Below, piece by piece: positions 63,786 to 64,000 of a stretch of 64,000 nt of DNA. A model generated the notes under the pieces. That model had not been told where the DNA came from and did no database searches. It saw only the letters and a list, made by a program, of their open reading frames with translations. The stretch lies in the NCBI GenBank assembly GCA_037042915.1, contig CM073201.1, positions 744,001 through 808,000 of the forward strand, written 5' to 3'. Source of the DNA: Auricularia sp. M13. Its lineage: Eukaryota; Basidiomycota; Agaricomycetes; Auriculariales; Auriculariaceae. Within the stretch, counting starts at the first letter, position 1. Each line of letters starts with the position of its first letter. The position numbers and the translations under genes are program-made.

Positions 63786-64000
63786 TCAAGGGGGACGCAC
63801 GTATCCGTTTCGCGTGGACCGCACGTAGAAGCACGCGGCGAGGAGGGTGATCATGCACAGCGCAAACTCAGTCCAGCCGATGGCCTCTATGGCCTCCGCC
63901 TCGCGACATCTGCGCGGCAACTCATGAGCGAAGCAATAGGGGGAACTACGAGAGGGGAGCACGAGGAATGAAATACGCACATGGAGACCACGGGCGTGCC
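63786..64000 (-). CDS. C-terminal exons of a small membrane protein, MARVEL-like (partial)
   Basis: Two exons are visible: the end of one at 63981-64000 and the last at 63786-63909, with a 71-bp GT..AG intron between (donor GTGCGT, acceptor CGCGCAG). The encoded end, ICREAEAIEAIGWTEFALCM followed by a hydrophobic stretch and a short polar tail (VRSTRNGYVRPP), looks like the last membrane segment of fungal MARVEL-domain proteins, where a Cys and an AIEA..W motif precede the fourth span. The rest of the gene lies beyond the window. Confidence 0.5.
   Translation of the reverse strand, partial: HARGLHVRISFLVLPSRSSPYCFAHELPRRCREAEAIEAIGWTEFALCMITLLAACFYVRSTRNGYVRPP

Overview
The window is nuclear DNA of a filamentous fungus, almost certainly a basidiomycete of the Agaricomycetes and possibly a polypore. 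The evidence is genes split by many ~45-60 bp GT..AG introns with CTAAY branch points, Ty3/gypsy chromoviruses, a tRNA-Thr with an intron just after base 37, and single-copy eukaryotic genes (PPG1, NSA2, YIP1, a DUF1746 gene). No search could be run. All family names rest on motifs and sequence similarity judged by eye.

Layout. Positions 1-39,900 are a dense nest of transposable elements. From left to right: decayed repeats (1-2,200); a hAT transposon (2,490-11,166, minus) split by a ~174-bp SINE-like element that is itself split by a very young LTR element without gag or pol (4,957-9,350); a truncated LINE ORF1 (11,164-12,138); and a decayed chromovirus, 'gypsy A' (about 12,379-39,109), broken by seven clear insertions and probably an eighth. 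The clear ones are: a 6.8-kb element with ~680-bp inverted ends (14,558-23,781), which carries an apparently intact DD34E transposase gene and an uncharacterised 676-aa gene and has a 2.4-kb Mutator-like element in one arm; a solo LTR (25,685-26,518); a 1.56-kb LTR-like insert (27,148-28,709); a Tc1/mariner element (29,080-30,649); a solo LTR (31,966-32,447); and a full-length but inactivated second chromovirus, 'gypsy B' (33,340-39,022). Target-site duplications fix most of these boundaries to the base and give the order of insertion.

Positions 39,950-64,000 are mostly host genes: tRNA-Thr(CGU), a foldback MITE, a secreted aspartic protease, the PP2A-like phosphatase PPG1, the 60S biogenesis factor NSA2, the Golgi/ER protein YIP1 (divergent from NSA2 over 86 bp), a family of three F-box proteins plus a remnant, a DUF1746 (Dsc4-like) membrane protein, and at the edge the last exons of a probable MARVEL-type membrane protein. 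The F-box block lies between two equal-length (837 bp) inverted copies of an unclassified short transposon carrying a tRNA-like pol III promoter module.

Coding models of PPG1, NSA2, YIP1, the protease, the DUF1746 gene, the DD34E transposase and the 676-aa protein were built by hand from splice sites. In each the exon lengths sum to a multiple of three and the reading frame stays open.
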